From Rhizobium album (GTDB lineage: Bacteria; Pseudomonadota; Alphaproteobacteria; Rhizobiales; Rhizobiaceae): a DNA stretch of 64,000 nucleotides. Shown piece by piece: positions 6,418 to 15,834 of the stretch (the stretch's first letter is position 1; each line of letters opens with the position of its first letter). The position numbers and the translations under genes were made by a program. The notes under the pieces were generated by a model. The model made no database searches and was not told where the DNA came from. It saw only the letters and a program-made list of their open reading frames with translations. The DNA is taken from contig NZ_QFBC01000010.1 in NCBI RefSeq assembly GCF_003122325.1, positions 1-64,000 on the forward strand. Direction: 5' to 3'.

Positions 6418-7335
6418 TCAGAGATCCAGAACGCCGGCCGCGACGCGCACCGCCTGTCCGCCGATGCGTGCCGCAGCGATATCCTGGGCTTCGACGTCGA
6501 TATGAAGGTGAATGAAAGACGCGCGCCCCATCTCGACGCCCTGCTCGATCACAAGGGCATGATGGCCGTCCGGCAAGGCATCGAAATGATGGATGGGACC
6601 GGACAGGGCCGCCACCGCCGAGCCCGTCGCCGGATCCTCCGGAATGCCCATCTCGGGCGAAAACATCCGCGCGTGGAACTTCGCGCCGTGATGGACCCCG
6701 CCGCGGCAATAGACATAGGCGGATGCCAGGCGGCCTTCGACGAAGGGCACGGTGCGCTCCCACAGGTGCGCGTCGAATTCCAGGCGCTGCGCCGCACTGA
6801 GGTCGTGAACGGGGATCATCAAAAAGGGGAAGCCGGCGCTCCAGACGGAAGGCACGTGGTTTTCAAAACCGATTTCCGTCGACTTCAGGCTCAATGCATC
6901 GGCAAGCGCCTGCCGGTCCAGTTTTGCGGCGATCTTCACCGATTTGCGCGGCAGGTCGAATTCCGCGAAACTCGCCTCCTCCGGCTTCAGGCGAACGGCG
7001 CAGCGCACCGGCCCGACTTTTTCGTCCAGCACGGACACCAGGTCCAGCGCGCCGGACCGGCCGGAATGCGCCCGCTCGGCAAGGGCGATCGCCGCGCCCA
7101 CCGTCGGATGCCCGGCGAAGGGCAGTTCCCGCGCCGGCGTGAAGATGCGGATCGTCGCCGCGTGGCCGGGATTGGCAGGCGCTAGACAGAAGACCGTCTC
7201 CGACAGGTTCATCTCGGCGGCAATCGCCTGCATGGCCGCATCGCTGAGTCCATCGGCGTCGAAGACCACGGCAAGCGGATTGCCGGCCAGCCTGACATCC
7301 GTGAAAACATCATAGATGCTGTAGTCGCGCGCCAT
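6418..7335 (-). CDS. PhzF-family isomerase-like protein
   Basis: This 305-residue protein of the PhzF/diaminopimelate-epimerase fold has two similar halves. N-terminal signatures are DVFTDVRLAGNPLAVV and NLSETVF, where the Glu at about residue 46 is the catalytic acid/base of PhzF. RIFTPARELPFAGHPTVG and the second-half EDPATGSAVAAL are also diagnostic. These proteins isomerise small substrates. The phenazine role applies only to pseudomonads, and here the substrate is unknown. The start is placed at ATG 7335, preceded by GGGAGAG, rather than eight codons earlier. It stands alone, convergent with no neighbour. Confidence 0.85.
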   Translation of the reverse strand: MARDYSIYDVFTDVRLAGNPLAVVFDADGLSDAAMQAIAAEMNLSETVFCLAPANPGHAATIRIFTPARELPFAGHPTVGAAIALAERAHSGRSGALDLVSVLDEKVGPVRCAVRLKPEEASFAEFDLPRKSVKIAAKLDRQALADALSLKSTEIGFENHVPSVWSAGFPFLMIPVHDLSAAQRLEFDAHLWERTVPFVEGRLASAYVYCRGGVHHGAKFHARMFSPEMGIPEDPATGSAVAALSGPIHHFDALPDGHHALVIEQGVEMGRASFIHLHIDVEAQDIAAARIGGQAVRVAAGVLDL

Positions 7336-7386
7336 GCCGCTCTCCCTTGAATCATTCATCGGCAGTGGCTCAACCTGCCCCAGCCA

Positions 7387-8148
7387 TCAGCTTGGCGCAA
7401 CAGGCTTTTCTTCCGGCAGCCCCTCGTCGAAAAACAGCCGCAGGATCGGCAGCATCATGGCGTTGTAAGCATGGGCGTCGGCATCAGCGGAACGGATCGC
7501 CACCGCCCCGTCTATTTCCTTTTCTTCATCGACCAGCATATGCGCGGCGATGCGCTCCAGCATCTCCTCCGCCGAAAGATCGAAGCGGAAAAAGCGGAAG
7601 ATGGTGATGCGCCGGTGGCGATGCAGGGCATGGTATCCGGAGAGCGGCTCGGCGACGGCGAGGTCGAGCCCCGTCTCCTCCAGGACCTCGCGCCGCATGT
7701 TGCCGGCGATATCGCAGCGGCCGTCGAAGACATCGCTGGCATCGAGCGAGCCTGCGGCGCAATAGACCTGCCCGGGATTGGCCGTATGGCGCCCCATGCG
7801 GATGGCGATCACCGCACCGTCGCGCGACACCGGGATCGCCCAGGTGAAAAGATGGACGCCGTCCGGCCGCGGCTTCTTGCGCCACCACATGAAGGTCGAG
7901 AACGGCACCATGTGCCCCTGCCCGCGCATGCGCCCGCCCTCAAGCGCCATGCGGGAAAAGAACACCATGGAGCCGTCGTAGAGCGCCGGGTTGGCGGCGA
8001 TCTCGTCGCGCCAGTTGCGGGCGGCCGCGCCTTTTTCGGCAGCGTGGAACGGATGCTCGCCGGGCAGAACGGCAAGCTCGGCATCGGCGAGCGGGAAAAT
8101 GGCGTCTTCCGGCGGCCAGCCGTGCGGGTAGTCCGCGGATGCCGGCAT
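7387..8148 (-). CDS. Nudix hydrolase
   Basis: This 253-residue protein has a Nudix box in the middle: GSLDASDVFDG followed by REVLEETGLDL, with the REVLEE core that binds Mg2+. Such enzymes cleave nucleoside diphosphates linked to another group. The N-terminal 100 residues are an extra domain also found in other long Nudix proteins. The start at 8148 overlaps the stop of the upstream nuclease (TGATG), so the two genes are translationally coupled. The natural substrate is not readable from the sequence. Confidence 0.85.
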   Translation of the reverse strand: MPASADYPHGWPPEDAIFPLADAELAVLPGEHPFHAAEKGAAARNWRDEIAANPALYDGSMVFFSRMALEGGRMRGQGHMVPFSTFMWWRKKPRPDGVHLFTWAIPVSRDGAVIAIRMGRHTANPGQVYCAAGSLDASDVFDGRCDIAGNMRREVLEETGLDLAVAEPLSGYHALHRHRRITIFRFFRFDLSAEEMLERIAAHMLVDEEKEIDGAVAIRSADADAHAYNAMMLPILRLFFDEGLPEEKPVAPS

Positions 8149-9254
8149 CAGACGAGGTCCAGGGTCATGACCACGGGGCAATGATCGGAGGCCTTGGGGC
8201 GGTCCCAGCCGGTGCGCGGATACCGCTCCACCTCCTGCCCCGGCGGAAACACCGTGCGGAACGGCTGGCCGCCGCGGATGATCTGCGGCACATGGGTGGC
8301 ATTGCTGGCCGCCAGCGATGGCGACAGCCAGATGTAGTCTAGCTGGCAGAGATGCTGCTCCTGCGGCCCGCGCGCATGATACAGCGTCCAGCGATCCATG
8401 ACGTCGCGGCGGCGCATGACGTTTTCGGCAAAGCCGTCATGGCTGAAGACGTCCAGCGCGCTTTCGGGCTCGTCGTGATGAACGAAGCGATAGCCGGTGC
8501 GCCGGGTGCCGATCACTTCGATGCGCTCCTGGTAATCGTTCATGTCACCGCAGATGACAAAGCGTTTGTTGGCCGTGTGCCCCTTGCCGAAGCGCCGCTC
8601 GATGATGTGGCGCACGGCAAGCGCCTCCGCCCTGCGGATGGGCATGGTCGATTCACGGCCGTCCAGCCCGTCGCGGCTGGAGCCCATCGACTTGAAATGC
8701 ACCACATAGAGGGTCAGTGGCTGGCCGCCGATGCGCAGGTCCAACTCCAGGCAGTCACGCTTGAAGATCTTGTCGCCGAGGTTTTCCGCCGGGAAAGGAC
8801 CCAGTTCCGACGGCATGTCGAGAAAGGTCATCATCGCATGGCTCTGCAGGTCGACGAGCTCGATCTTCTGGCCATCGATCGTTTCCTCGCGCATGAGCAC
8901 CGCGACGTCGATGCCGCGGCTGTCGTTTCCCTGCACCAGGTATTTCTGGCGATAGCCGTTGCCGACCATGCGGAACAGGTAGCCGTATTCGAAGGCCTGC
9001 AGGGCGCCCATGTTGTCCACCTCCTGCAAGCAGATGATGTCGGCATCGGCCTCGGCGATCGCCAGCGCGCTGAGCTGGCGGGTATCGTCGGTCGAGGCGA
9101 TCGTCCGCGCTTCCTCCAGCCGGCGATACTGCTCCTCGCCATTGACCTCGAACAGTTTTAACACGCGGTCCTGCCGCAGCTGGTTGCGAAAGCCGGTGAA
9201 ATCGAACCGGGTCATGAGGTTTTCGATGTTGAAGGTGGCAAGACGAAGCGACAT
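8148..9254 (-). CDS. Endonuclease/exonuclease/phosphatase-family protein
   Basis: This 368-residue protein belongs to the DNase I-like EEP superfamily. It starts MSLRLATFNIENLM (the Asn that binds metal), followed by ICLQEVDN (catalytic Glu), a VICGDMNDYQERI Asp/Asn motif, QLDYIWLS and the final SDHCPVVM His. These are the Mg-dependent phosphodiesterase residues in correct order. No signal peptide is seen, so it is probably cytoplasmic. It forms a two-gene operon with the Nudix hydrolase, which suggests nucleotide clean-up, but the substrate is unknown. Confidence 0.85.
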   Translation of the reverse strand: MSLRLATFNIENLMTRFDFTGFRNQLRQDRVLKLFEVNGEEQYRRLEEARTIASTDDTRQLSALAIAEADADIICLQEVDNMGALQAFEYGYLFRMVGNGYRQKYLVQGNDSRGIDVAVLMREETIDGQKIELVDLQSHAMMTFLDMPSELGPFPAENLGDKIFKRDCLELDLRIGGQPLTLYVVHFKSMGSSRDGLDGRESTMPIRRAEALAVRHIIERRFGKGHTANKRFVICGDMNDYQERIEVIGTRRTGYRFVHHDEPESALDVFSHDGFAENVMRRRDVMDRWTLYHARGPQEQHLCQLDYIWLSPSLAASNATHVPQIIRGGQPFRTVFPPGQEVERYPRTGWDRPKASDHCPVVMTLDLV

Positions 9255-9495
9255 GAATCAATTCCGATTGAAGCTCCGGCAGTCTAACGGCAGGCGACAG
9301 GCCGGGAAAGGCCAACGTCCTGCCGAAAGAGAGAAGGCAAAGCCTCCCAAAAATAGTCGCCTCGCCGCGTTTAACGACCGATTATTTCCATTTCTCCAGA
9401 CGTCTTTCAGACATATCGTGACAGGTGTCGGGGGACGCCGCCTGCCGCGACACCTGCAACCCATATTCCCTCCTCGGCTGATCAAGGACTCCACC

Positions 9496-9870
9496 ATGAA
9501 GATTGGAATTCGCTCCCTTACACTGCTGATGACGCTGGCAGTCGCCGCCACATCCCTCCCGGAGCTGGCTTTCGCGGAAAGCTATGGCGCCATCGCCTAT
9601 TCGCGCCGCACCGGCGCCCTCGGCTGGTCCTATGACCATCCCTCGCGCCGCAGCGCGGAACGTGCCGCCATGGGCAATTGCGGACGCGGCGACTGCAAGG
9701 TCCTGTGGTTCCGCGATGCCTGCGGCGCCGTAGCGGCCGGCCCGGATGGCTGGGGTTCCGGCTGGGGCACGAACCGCCGCCGCGCCGAGCGCGAAGCGAT
9801 CAACAGCTGCTCGCAATATTCCTACGACTGCGAAGTCATCCGCTGGCAGTGCTCGGGCGCCCGTCCCTGA
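9496..9870 (+). CDS. Exported DUF4189-domain protein
   Basis: This 124-residue protein has a signal peptide (positive start, hydrophobic LTLLMTLAVAATS, cleavage near LAFA-ES). The mature part begins SYGAIAYSRRTGALGWSYD and shows the DUF4189 pattern, with regularly spaced AERAA and AEREAIN helices and six cysteines that would form disulfides in the periplasm. DUF4189 proteins are small secreted proteins, and their role is unknown in rhizobia. An AAGGA ribosome site precedes the ATG. Confidence 0.8.
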   Translation: MKIGIRSLTLLMTLAVAATSLPELAFAESYGAIAYSRRTGALGWSYDHPSRRSAERAAMGNCGRGDCKVLWFRDACGAVAAGPDGWGSGWGTNRRRAEREAINSCSQYSYDCEVIRWQCSGARP

Positions 9871-9943
9871 TCGGCAGGGTTTTGCGAGCTGCCATCGGCA
9901 CATCCGGGCGGAAATGGCCGTCCGACATGCGTCGTAGAAAGGG

Positions 9944-10972
9944 TCAAGCAAGGCGCCAGGCCGACAGGATGGCGACCGCCAGCTTCTCGCCGGGCGAAAC
10001 CCTGGCGGCGCTGAACGCCCGCAGGATCTGGCCGTCCGGCAGCGCCAGCCGCAACGCGTAGCGCTCGCCCTCGTAAAGGGCCGAAACGACACGGCACGCG
10101 ATGCCCTCGGGATCGACCACCACATGCTGCGGGCGGACGAGGATATCCGCGCAAGCGCCGGCGGCATGGCCCTGGAAGAGCGGCCGGAGGGCCGCCCAGT
10201 CGAGCAGCCGGGGCGTTCCCTCCGGCAGCGGTAGCTGCAGGATGGCGCCCTGCCCGATCAGGGCACCCGCCATCCGCCCTTCCGGCCTGGCATAGATCTC
10301 CTCGGGCGGCGCCAGCTGCACCAGCCTGCCCTCCGACATCACGGCGACCTCGGTCGCCAGCGCCATCGCCTCGCTCTGGTCATGCGTCACGTAGATCATC
10401 GTGGCGCCGGAGCGATTGTGAAAATCGCGGAACGTCTCCTCCATTTCCTGCTTCAGGTGGCGGTCGAGATTGGCCAACGGCTCGTCCAGCAGCACTACGT
10501 CCGGCGACGTCACCAGGCAGCGCGCCAGCGCCACCCGCTGCCGCTGGCCGCCGGAGAGGTCCGCCGGCTGCCGCTCGGCATGCTCGTGCAGCCGCACCGC
10601 CTCCAGCGCGTCGGCAACGGCCTTGCGCCAGCGCTCGCCGGAAATGCCGCGCACCTTCAAAGGATAACCGACGTTTTCGGCCACCGACATATGCGGCCAC
10701 AGGGCATAGGACTGGAACACCATCGCCATGTTGCGCCGTTCCGGCGGCACCATCGAGGCCGCGTCGGCGAGCAGCCGGTCGCCAAGCAGGATGGAGCCGT
10801 CGCTCGGCTGCTCGAAGCCGGCGATCATGCGCAGCACGGTCGTCTTGCCGCAGCCGGACGGCCCGAGCAAAGCGAGGAAACCGCCGGCCCGCACATCGAT
10901 CGACAAGGACGAAACGGCCGGGCGGCTGCCGCCAAAATCCTTGCCGACATGGTTGAGGATCAGCTTCGCCAC
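9944..10972 (-). CDS. ABC transporter ATP-binding protein, iron/phosphonate type
   Basis: This 342-residue ATPase of the FbpC/PotA/MalK class has Walker A GPSGCGKTT, Q-loop MVFQSYALWPHM, signature LSGGQRQRVALARC, Walker B VVLLDEPLANLD and a switch His in THDQSEA. The last 100 residues form a TOBE-like regulatory domain. The start is a GTG at 10972, after an AAGGGG ribosome site and overlapping the permease stop by 13 bases. Reading further upstream only gives permease shadow. It would energise import through the two-domain permease next to it. Confidence 0.9.
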   Translation of the reverse strand: MAKLILNHVGKDFGGSRPAVSSLSIDVRAGGFLALLGPSGCGKTTVLRMIAGFEQPSDGSILLGDRLLADAASMVPPERRNMAMVFQSYALWPHMSVAENVGYPLKVRGISGERWRKAVADALEAVRLHEHAERQPADLSGGQRQRVALARCLVTSPDVVLLDEPLANLDRHLKQEMEETFRDFHNRSGATMIYVTHDQSEAMALATEVAVMSEGRLVQLAPPEEIYARPEGRMAGALIGQGAILQLPLPEGTPRLLDWAALRPLFQGHAAGACADILVRPQHVVVDPEGIACRVVSALYEGERYALRLALPDGQILRAFSAARVSPGEKLAVAILSAWRLA

Positions 10973-12651
10973 GGCAGCACCCCTTTTGGCAGGCGTTTTC
11001 CGAAAAATTCCAGCGCCAGCATCATGGCCACCACCATCACCACCACCAGCACGGACAGCGCCGAAGCCAGATCGGAGCCGCCGCTGTCGTCGAGATTGTA
11101 GATGACGACGCCGAGCGTCTGGGTGCCGGCCGTCCACAGAAGCGCCGAGACGGTGAGTTCGTTGCAGGCGATCAGGAACACCAGGATGACGGAGGCCCCG
11201 GCCGCCGGCGCTACCAGCGGCACGACGATATCGGCAAGCCGCCGGTAGAAACCGGCGCCGGACAGCCGCGCCGCCTCCTCCAGCGCCGGATCGAGCTGCC
11301 GGAAGGCACTGACCACCGGTTTCAGGCTGACGGCGAAGAAGCTGGAGAAATAAGCGATCAGGATGATCCAGATCGTGCCGTACAGCGTGACGTTCAGCAC
11401 CGGCAGGGGGCCGGCAAAAACCAGGATGAAGGCGACGGCAAGCACGATGCCGGGCAAGGCGTAGGGGATCTCCACCAGCGCCGTCAGCACCCGCGCCAGC
11501 ACGCCGCGTCGCGATGCCAGCTGATAGCCGACCAGCAGCGTCAGCAGAAGCAGGCCGAACGCCGTCGCCGCCGACAGGAAGAGCGAATTGGCGAAGGCCG
11601 TGCGTGTCGCCGACTGGCGGAACAGCACTTCCTCGAAAGCATGGAACGACAGGGTCGAAAAGGTCAGCGGCACGCCGTAGGCGGGCACGAGGGCGCCGGC
11701 GAGCAACGCCATGAACGGCGCCACCAGCACGAAGAACAACAGCAGCCATAAAAGCGGCGCCACCAGTAGCCCGAGGCCCCCGAGCCGAAACGTCGCGACA
11801 GCACCGGCAAGGCCGATGACGCGGTAATCCCGCCCGCGCAGCACCCGTTCCTGGACGGCGAGCCCCACCACCGAAATCAGGGCGATGGCGGTCGACAGCA
11901 GCGCCACTTCGCCGAAGGTCCGGCTGCTGAAGGCGGAAAACTTCGAAAAGATCAGCGTCGGCAGCGTGTAGATCGACGCCGGGATGCCGAGGATGGCCGG
12001 TATGCCGAAATTGCCGACGCAGGACACGAAGGCGATGGCCGCGCCGGCGATCAGGCCCGGCATCGACAGCGGCAGGACGATATGGCGAAACACCTGCAGG
12101 CTGGAGGCGCCGGAAAGCCTCGCAGCCTCGATGCCGTCGCGCGGCAGCGCCATCAACCCGGCCCGCAAGGCAAGATAGACGAGCGGCGCATGCTGGACGC
12201 CGAACAGCAGCGCGATGCCGCCGACGGAATAGAGCGGTTGCGGCGACCCGAGCGGCGGGGCGATGTGCAGTGCCTTGAGCAGCGGGCTGGAAGGCCCGGA
12301 CATCTGCACCCAGGCAAGCGCCGTCACCTGCGGCGGGATCATCATCGGCAGGACGAAGAGGAAACCAAGGACCGAGCGCCCCCTGAGGTCGGTCAGCGTC
12401 AGCAGGAAGGCGAAGGCCGCGCCGAGCAGCACGGAGATCGCCGTGCCGAAAAGCGCCGTCTCCAGCGTGTAGCGCAGCGACGACCAGAGGGCGGGGTCAG
12501 CCAGAAGCCCGCCGAGATCGCCGCGCCACAAGGCAACAAAACCGGCGACGGCAAGCCGCGACAGCGGCAGGACGCTCAACAGGGCAACGGCAAGGATGAC
12601 GAAGGGAAGCAGCCAGCGGGGCTGGCTGCTTCCCGAAGCGGATCGGGTCAT
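10960..12651 (-). CDS. ABC transporter permease, fused two-domain FbpB/ThiP type
   Basis: This 563-residue membrane protein has about twelve hydrophobic segments arranged as two similar permease halves. Each half has an EAA-type loop (IEAARLSGASSLQVFRHIVLP in the first, EEAARLSGAGFYRRLADIVVP in the second), where the ATPase docks. This fused form is typical of Fe(III), thiamine and aminoethylphosphonate importers. It follows the binding-protein gene by 7 bases and overlaps the ATPase gene, forming a three-gene operon. Confidence 0.9.
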   Translation of the reverse strand: MTRSASGSSQPRWLLPFVILAVALLSVLPLSRLAVAGFVALWRGDLGGLLADPALWSSLRYTLETALFGTAISVLLGAAFAFLLTLTDLRGRSVLGFLFVLPMMIPPQVTALAWVQMSGPSSPLLKALHIAPPLGSPQPLYSVGGIALLFGVQHAPLVYLALRAGLMALPRDGIEAARLSGASSLQVFRHIVLPLSMPGLIAGAAIAFVSCVGNFGIPAILGIPASIYTLPTLIFSKFSAFSSRTFGEVALLSTAIALISVVGLAVQERVLRGRDYRVIGLAGAVATFRLGGLGLLVAPLLWLLLFFVLVAPFMALLAGALVPAYGVPLTFSTLSFHAFEEVLFRQSATRTAFANSLFLSAATAFGLLLLTLLVGYQLASRRGVLARVLTALVEIPYALPGIVLAVAFILVFAGPLPVLNVTLYGTIWIILIAYFSSFFAVSLKPVVSAFRQLDPALEEAARLSGAGFYRRLADIVVPLVAPAAGASVILVFLIACNELTVSALLWTAGTQTLGVVIYNLDDSGGSDLASALSVLVVVMVVAMMLALEFFGKRLPKGVLPWRS

Positions 12652-12658
12652 CTCGGTC

Positions 12659-13639
12659 TTAGTTCGAGCCGTAAATGCCGGAGAAGGTCTTGAGATCGTC
12701 GTCGGTGTTCTTCAGCGCCTCGGCGGCGTCGATCGGCAGGACCTTGATGCTGTCGCGGGCCGGGAAACCGTCCGGCAGCGCCATGCCGTTGCGGGCCGGG
12801 ATGTAACCGAGCTTGACGAAACCGTTCTGGCCCTTCTCGGACAGGACGTAATCGACGAATTTCTGCGCAGCCTCGGCGTTCTTGGTGGAGGCGAGGATGC
12901 CGACCGGTTCGGTCACCGCCGATACGCCTTCCTTCGGGAAGACGAATTCGACGGGCGCGCCCTTGGCCTTCTCGCGGATCGGCATGTAGTCGACGACCAT
13001 GCCGTAAGCCTTCTCGCCGGAAGCGACCGACTTCAGCACGGCGCCGTTGCCGCCGGCGGCGATCGCGCCGTTGGCAGCGAGGTTCTTGTAGAGATCCCAG
13101 CCGAGACCTTCGACGCCGGCCAGCGTCTGGGCGTGGATCAGGGCGGCACCCGAGGTCAACGGGCTCGGCATCGTCACCAGGCCCTTGGCTTCCGGCTTGG
13201 TCAGGTCGAGCCAGCTTTCCGGCTTCATGCCGGCCGCCGTGTTGTAGACGATGCCGGTGGTGATCAGCTTGGTGGAGTAATAATAACCGTCGGCATCATA
13301 AAGAGCGGCATCATGGTTTGCTGCTTCCGGCGATTTGTAGGCCAGCAGCTGGCCGGCCTGCTTCATGCGCTCCAGCGTCACGGTGTCGGCAATCAGCAGC
13401 ACGTCGGCGACCGGATTGCCGGCCTCGATTTCGGCCATCAGCTTGGCCATGATCTTCGGCGTGCCGTCGCGCACCCAATCGACCTTGATGTCGGGATTGA
13501 CGGCCATGAAGCCGTCGACGGTCGCCTGCGCGTCCTCGTTGGGCTGGCTGGTGTAGAGCACCAGATTGGCGGCGTTGGCCGAAAAAGCCATCAGGCCGAA
13601 GGCGGCGGCTGCGGTCAGGGCGGAAAGCAAGGTCTTCAT
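12659..13639 (-). CDS. Periplasmic substrate-binding protein (iron(III)/2-aminoethylphosphonate class)
   Basis: This 326-residue protein has a clear signal peptide (MKTLLSALTAAAAFG... cut near SANA-AN). The mature N-terminus NLVLYTSQPNEDAQ and the WVRDGTPKIMAKL and PVADVLLIAD segments are typical of the AfuA/FbpA and aminoethylphosphonate binding-protein group. The paired iron-binding tyrosines of FbpA near residue 195 are not evident (a YYY lies near 120), so the ligand may not be iron. It is the first gene of the importer operon, with its promoter in 13640-13867. Confidence 0.85.
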   Translation of the reverse strand: MKTLLSALTAAAAFGLMAFSANAANLVLYTSQPNEDAQATVDGFMAVNPDIKVDWVRDGTPKIMAKLMAEIEAGNPVADVLLIADTVTLERMKQAGQLLAYKSPEAANHDAALYDADGYYYSTKLITTGIVYNTAAGMKPESWLDLTKPEAKGLVTMPSPLTSGAALIHAQTLAGVEGLGWDLYKNLAANGAIAAGGNGAVLKSVASGEKAYGMVVDYMPIREKAKGAPVEFVFPKEGVSAVTEPVGILASTKNAEAAQKFVDYVLSEKGQNGFVKLGYIPARNGMALPDGFPARDSIKVLPIDAAEALKNTDDDLKTFSGIYGSN

Positions 13640-13685
13640 GGCGGCGATCCTGTTTTTTGCAAGAAGAGAAGCCGCTAAACCACGG

Positions 13686-13707
13686 TCAGTTTACATCCAT
13701 GTGACAG
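13686..13707 (-). promoter_or_regulatory. Possible PhoB box upstream of the ABC importer
   Basis: On the minus strand CTGTCAC, four bases, then ATGTAAA lie about 50 bases before the binding-protein start. PhoB boxes are two 7-base CTGTCAT-like repeats with a 4-base gap. Here 10 of 14 positions agree, with the second repeat weak. If real, it would fit a phosphonate substrate. It is a suggestion only. Confidence 0.28.
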
Positions 13708-13867
13708 GCGTCACGGACGAGAGCCGTCCGCCGGGTCGCACCATCGCCAAATTGGCGCATGCTGTGACTTTTTCAGGTATCGGCCAAGCGCCAACTCGCT
13801 AACCTCGTTGCCAAATTCCGGTCGATCTGCGATTCGGACAAAAAGGAAACATTGATTTGGACTGCCT

Positions 13868-15769
13868 ATGAGCAAGACTACGGGTTGGGGTGCGCGCCTG
13901 CGCTACGAGTTCGACAAGAGCATGGCCGCCGGCGCCATCGCGCTGATCGGATGGCTGGCGCTGATATCGGTCATCGTCATCATTCTCGCCGGCGCCTTCC
14001 TGGCGATCACGCAGATCGCCCCGGAGGGCGGCTCGCCCGTCAGCTTCATCGAAGGCGCCTGGGAATCGCTGATGCGCACCATGGACGCCGGCACCATGGG
14101 CGGCGATGCCGGCTGGGGTTTCCGTGGCGTCTCGCTCGTCGTCACCATCGCCGGCATTTTCGTCTTCTCCGCCTTGATCGGCGTGCTCAGCGCCGGCATC
14201 GAGGACAAGCTCGGCGAGTTGCGAAAGGGCCGTTCGCTGGTGCTCGAAAAGGACCAGACCATCATCCTCAACTGGTCGCCGTCGATCTTCGACGTCATTT
14301 CCGAACTCGTCATCGCCAACCAGAGCCGAAAGCATCCGCGCATCGTCATCATGGCGAACAAGGACAAGGTGGAGATGGAGGACGAGATCGCCGACAAGAT
14401 CGAAGACCTCAAGAACACCAAGATCATCTGCCGCAGCGGCGACCCGACCGACCTCTACGACCTCGGCATCGTCAATCCGCAGACCTCGCGGTCGATCATC
14501 GTGCTGTCCCCGGAAGGCGAGGATGCGGATTCGCAGGTGATCAAGTCGGTGCTCGCCCTGGTCAACGATCCGAAGCGGCGCGAAAAACCCTACCAGATCG
14601 CCGCGGAAATCCGCGAGTCGCGCAACGCCGAAGTCGCCCGCATGGTCGGCAGCAAGGAATTGCAGCTGGTGCTCGCCGACAATCTCATTTCGCGCATCGT
14701 CGTGCATTCCAGCCGCCAGTCGGGCCTGAGCGCCGTCTATTCCGAACTGCTCGACTTCGACGGCTGCGAGATCTACACGATCGACCAGCCCGCCATCGTC
14801 GGCAAGCCGTTCGGCGCCGCCGCCATGACCTACGAGAAATGCACGCTGATCGGGCTTTGCGATGCCGAAGGCGCGGTGCATCTCAACCCACCGCCGAGCC
14901 GCATCATCGTTGCCGGTGAGAAGGCGATCATCATCGCCGAAGACGACGCGGCGATCAAATCAGCCTCGATGGAACTGCGCATCGAAAAGCAGGCCGTCCT
15001 GCCGGCCGTCAAACATACGCCCGGCCCGGAACGGACGTTGCTGCTCGGCTGGAACCGGCGCGGCCCGATCATCGCCACCGAACTCTCGCGCTACGTGGCG
15101 CCGGGGTCGCTGCTGACGATCGCCGCCGACACGCCGGAACTCGAAGCGGATATGGCAGCCCTGAAAGACATCAGCGGCAACCTGACGATCGACTACCGGA
15201 TCATCGACACCGGCAGCCGCGCGGCGCTCGACGCGCTCGATATCCCGCAATACGACCACGTGCTGGTGCTCGGCTACAGCGACCACCTGGCGCCGCAGAC
15301 GGCAGACACGCGCACGCTGGTGACGCTCCTGACCATTCGCCGCATCGCCGAAAAAGCCGGCCGCCACATCAGCGTTGTCAGCGAAATGACCGACGTGCGC
15401 AACCGCGAACTCGCCGAAGTCACCCGCGCCGACGATTTCGTCGTCAGCAACAAGCTGGTCAGCCTGATGCTCGCCCAGGCCTCGGAAAACGAGACGATGG
15501 CGGCGATCTTCGACGAGTTGCTGGATGAGGAAGGGTCGGAAATCTACATGCGGCCGATTTCCGACTATGTCGCCATCGATGCGCCGCGCGATTTCTACAC
15601 CGTCAGCTATTCCGCCCTGCGGCGCGGCGAGATCGCGCTGGGCTACCGACGCCAGCGCCCGGAAGATGCCGATACCCGCAATCTCGGCGGCGTGGTCGTC
15701 AATCCGCCGAAAGGCAAAAAGGTATCGTTTCTCGAAACCGACCGCGTCATCGTCCTGGCGCGGGATTGA
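13868..15769 (+). CDS. CASTOR/POLLUX-like ion channel with RCK domains
   Basis: This 633-residue protein has two N-terminal membrane helices (about residues 22-48 and 90-112) flanking a pore-loop region with SLMRTMDAGTMGGD. Two RCK-type Rossmann domains follow (first around DQTIILNWSPSIFDVISELV, second around ERTLLLGWNRRGPIIATEL). This is the architecture of the bacterial relatives of plant CASTOR/POLLUX nuclear cation channels. It probably passes cations across the inner membrane under control of a ligand bound to the RCK ring. It ends at a strong terminator. Its physiological ion is unknown. Confidence 0.85.
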   Translation: MSKTTGWGARLRYEFDKSMAAGAIALIGWLALISVIVIILAGAFLAITQIAPEGGSPVSFIEGAWESLMRTMDAGTMGGDAGWGFRGVSLVVTIAGIFVFSALIGVLSAGIEDKLGELRKGRSLVLEKDQTIILNWSPSIFDVISELVIANQSRKHPRIVIMANKDKVEMEDEIADKIEDLKNTKIICRSGDPTDLYDLGIVNPQTSRSIIVLSPEGEDADSQVIKSVLALVNDPKRREKPYQIAAEIRESRNAEVARMVGSKELQLVLADNLISRIVVHSSRQSGLSAVYSELLDFDGCEIYTIDQPAIVGKPFGAAAMTYEKCTLIGLCDAEGAVHLNPPPSRIIVAGEKAIIIAEDDAAIKSASMELRIEKQAVLPAVKHTPGPERTLLLGWNRRGPIIATELSRYVAPGSLLTIAADTPELEADMAALKDISGNLTIDYRIIDTGSRAALDALDIPQYDHVLVLGYSDHLAPQTADTRTLVTLLTIRRIAEKAGRHISVVSEMTDVRNRELAEVTRADDFVVSNKLVSLMLAQASENETMAAIFDELLDEEGSEIYMRPISDYVAIDAPRDFYTVSYSALRRGEIALGYRRQRPEDADTRNLGGVVVNPPKGKKVSFLETDRVIVLARD

Positions 15770-15794
15770 TCTGCGTTACGGATCAGGCACTTGA

Positions 15795-15827
15795 GGCGGC
15801 GGTCTCTCGACCGCCGCCGTTTCTTTT
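15795..15827 (+). terminator. Rho-independent terminator after the channel gene
   Basis: GGCGGCGGTC pairs perfectly with GACCGCCGCC around a TCTC loop (ten-base stem, 15795-15818), followed by GTTTCTTTT. It lies 26 bases after the channel stop. The convergent aminotransferase ends 8 bases beyond, so the hairpin may serve both directions, although the T-run favours the plus strand. Confidence 0.85.
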
Positions 15828-15834
15828 ACCGCAA

